A stretch of DNA of 64,000 nucleotides from Streptomyces qaidamensis (GTDB taxonomy: Bacteria; Actinomycetota; Actinomycetes; Streptomycetales; Streptomycetaceae), in contig NZ_CP015098.1 of assembly GCF_001611795.1 (NCBI RefSeq), forward strand, positions 2,728,001 through 2,792,000, written 5' to 3'. The notes under the pieces are model-generated. The model was not told the DNA's origin. It was given only the letters and a program-made list of their open reading frames with translations, and did no database searches. Positions 62,421 through 64,000 of this stretch are shown here, piece by piece (the stretch's first letter is position 1; each line of letters begins with the position of its first letter). A program made the position numbers and the translations under genes.

Positions 62421-62921
62421 ATGCGGTTCATGACCTGGACCGTGACTCCGGAACCGTACGACTCCCCCGTCGCCGCCGCTCTGTGGCGGGCGTACTACAC
62501 CGAGGTCAGCGACCGCTGGTACCTGCTGCACGAAGGGCGCCGGACCGACCCGGCCGAGCTGGAGCGGGAGATCGCCGCCCAGCCGGGGGCCGACCTGGCC
62601 CCGCCGGACGGCCGGCTGCTCGTCGCCCGGTACGGCGGCGAGCCGGCCGGCAGCGCGGGCGTACGGCTGCTGGACGGCAGGACCGCCGAGCTCAAGCGGG
62701 TGTTCCTGCGCGAGCCGATGCGCGGCAGGGGCGGCGCCCCGCTCCTGGTCGGGGCGGCCGAGGAGGCCGCCCGTGCGCTCGGCGCCACCCGGATGATCCT
62801 CGACACCCGCAGCGATCTCGTCGAGGCCCGCGGCCTCTACGCCCGCCTCGGCTACCGGGAGACCGCACGCCACAACGACGACCCGTACGCGGAGCACTGG
62901 TTCAGCAAGGAACTGGCCTGA
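62421..62921 (+). CDS. GNAT-family N-acetyltransferase
   Basis: A 166-residue acetyltransferase with ELKRVFLREPMRGRGGAPLLVGAAEEAARALGATRMILDT, which contains the Q/RxxGxG/A-like acetyl-CoA binding loop, and EARGLYARLGYRETA as motif B. Substrate unknown. ATG at 62430 is an alternative. It ends just before the convergent broken exporter. Confidence 0.88.
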   Translation: MRFMTWTVTPEPYDSPVAAALWRAYYTEVSDRWYLLHEGRRTDPAELEREIAAQPGADLAPPDGRLLVARYGGEPAGSAGVRLLDGRTAELKRVFLREPMRGRGGAPLLVGAAEEAARALGATRMILDTRSDLVEARGLYARLGYRETARHNDDPYAEHWFSKELA

Positions 62922-62923
62922 AC

Positions 62924-64000
62924 TCAGCCCCTCTCCTCCGGGGAGTCCGTGCGGTACGGCCGCTCGCGCCGGGACCCGCACAGTTCGCCGTTCAGCTCGC
63001 GCACGAGCCGCTCCAGGTCGGTCGGCCGGTCCGGCCCCCACCAGTCGCCGAGCAGCTCGGCGAGGGACTCCTCGCGGACCTCGGCCAGCCGGCCGGCCAC
63101 CTCGCGTCCCTGATCGGTCAGGACCATGTCGACGCCCCGGCGCACGGCGAGACGGCGCTCCTCGGCCTGCCGGGCGGCCTCCATGATCACCGTCAGGGGC
63201 ACGGGCATGGTGTCGGCCAGTACGCCCGGCTCCACCGAGCCGTGGCGCCGCATCCGCAGCAGCAGCCAGCTCGTCGCGGGCAGCAGGTCGTAGCCCGCCC
63301 GGGCGGTGATCTTCCGGTAGATCTCGCGCCGCCCGCGCGGGTGCCGAGCACCGACAGGGCCCGGCAGACCTCGTCGTACGAGGACCGCTCGACGGGGTTG
63401 CTGGCCAGGGTCTCGGTGACGTCCGGCGCGGTGACCGAGCCGCGCAGCCGGTCCTCCTTCAGGAACCAGGCCAGCACGAAGCCGACGAGCGCGACGGGGG
63501 CGGCGTACAGGAAGACGTCCGTGATGGAGACGGCGTAGGCGTGCAGGGCCGGCGGGCGCAGGCCGGGCGGCAGGGCGGCGATGCCGCGCGGGTCGGCCTC
63601 CAGCGCGTCCACCGAGACGCCGGGCGGCAGCCGGACACCGCGGAAGGCGTCGGTGAGCTGCTCGCCGAGGCGGCCGGCGAAGACCGTGCCGAAGACGGCG
63701 ACACCGAACGAGGCGCCGATGGAGCGGAAGAAGGTCGCTCCGGAGGTGGCGACGCCCAGGTCCTGGTAGGGGACGGCGTTCTGCACGATGAGCACGAGGA
63801 CCTGCATCACCAGGCCGAGGCCGAGCCCGAAGACGAAGAAGAAGCCGCTCAGCTCGGCCGTGGAGCTGTGCTCGTCCAGCTGGTGGAGCAGGAGCAGCCC
63901 GAGCGCGGTGAGACCGGTGCCGGCGATCGGGAACACCTTCCAGCGGCCGGTGCGGCTGACGATCTGCCCGGACGCCGTCGAGGCCAGCAGCAGGCCCAGC
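62924..64000 (-). pseudogene. DHA2-family MFS exporter with C-terminal MarR-like domain, frameshifted (5' end outside window)
   Basis: The frame from 64000 encodes the last MFS spans (FFVFGLGLGLVMQVLVLIVQNAVPYQDLGV) and continues past DVTETLASNPVERSSYDEVCRALSVLGTR. It then becomes a Cys/Arg/Pro-rich text that is not protein-like. A second frame picks up with EIYRKITARAGYDLL and WLLLRMRRHGSVEP, then a MarR-like tail (VLTDQGREVAGRLAEVREESLAELLG). One base is missing between about 63326 and 63345 in a G/C run. Either a real frameshift or a sequencing error; the downstream half has kept coding character. Confidence 0.8.

Overview
The window is a 64 kb piece of actinobacterial chromosome. The very high GC content, GTG/TTG starts, GTGA and ATGA gene overlaps, XRE/DUF397/HATPase triplets, DUF5753 regulators and the dispersed GGGGCGCGGGGAACTGCGCG repeat all point to Streptomyces. 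Most genes are chromosomal housekeeping or conserved-accessory genes. I see no insertion sequence, prophage, CRISPR array, tRNA or rRNA. The left edge cuts an Lhr-like helicase. The right edge cuts a frameshifted DHA2 drug exporter.

Layout. 1-12.5 kb: helicase end, RNase P RNA, DMT exporter with AraC regulator, Uma2 nuclease, MerR regulator, YaaA, KDPG aldolase, RNase HI/phosphatase fusion with an 11-residue repeat linker, zinc-ribbon protein with a likely CTG start, Nif3. 12.5-24.4 kb: SDR-ADH-MaoC operon, methyltransferases, two MFS exporters, an amidase and an F420-dependent LLM oxidoreductase. 24.4-28.1 kb: an unusual operon of a binding-protein-like protein, a binding-protein/VWA lipoprotein and a membrane protein. 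28.5-31.8 kb: glycosyltransferase, methyltransferase and alpha-toroid protein operon. 31.9-36.4 kb: a KstR-type TetR regulator, a TPP riboswitch lying antisense beyond its 3' end with no gene to control, ferredoxin-ALDH operon, MBL hydrolase. 36.4-39 kb: XRE regulator, DUF574 methyltransferase, kinase-like protein. 39-44.7 kb: cobalamin riboswitch and a five-gene ECF transporter operon that begins with two surface proteins. 44.8-50.2 kb: ArgG-like ligase, 2OG-Fe dioxygenase, EamA exporter, LuxR-type regulator, a 46-residue secreted peptide and a binding-protein-like protein. 50.2-52.9 kb: divergent CYP125-like P450 and FadA5-like thiolase. 53-64 kb: XRE/DUF397/HATPase set, LysE exporter, GT87-PAP2 fusion, ProP-like MFS, O-methyltransferase, FHA protein, small conserved proteins, GNAT and the broken exporter.

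Two systems stand out. First, a scattered steroid/isoprenoid side-chain catabolic regulon. A KstR homologue has perfect TnnAACnnGTTnnA sites before itself, before the MaoC operon and between ALDH and MBL hydrolase, and near-perfect sites between CYP125 and FadA5. A second shared element, CTGAY-N5-GTCAG, lies at four of these catabolic promoters. Second, a cobalamin-riboswitch-controlled ECF importer carries an exported, membrane-anchored alpha-toroid protein that resembles in fold class the vertebrate B12 carriers. The ArgG-like/dioxygenase/secreted-peptide locus is a third candidate for an undescribed small pathway. Function calls rest on motifs and recalled family features, not on searches.
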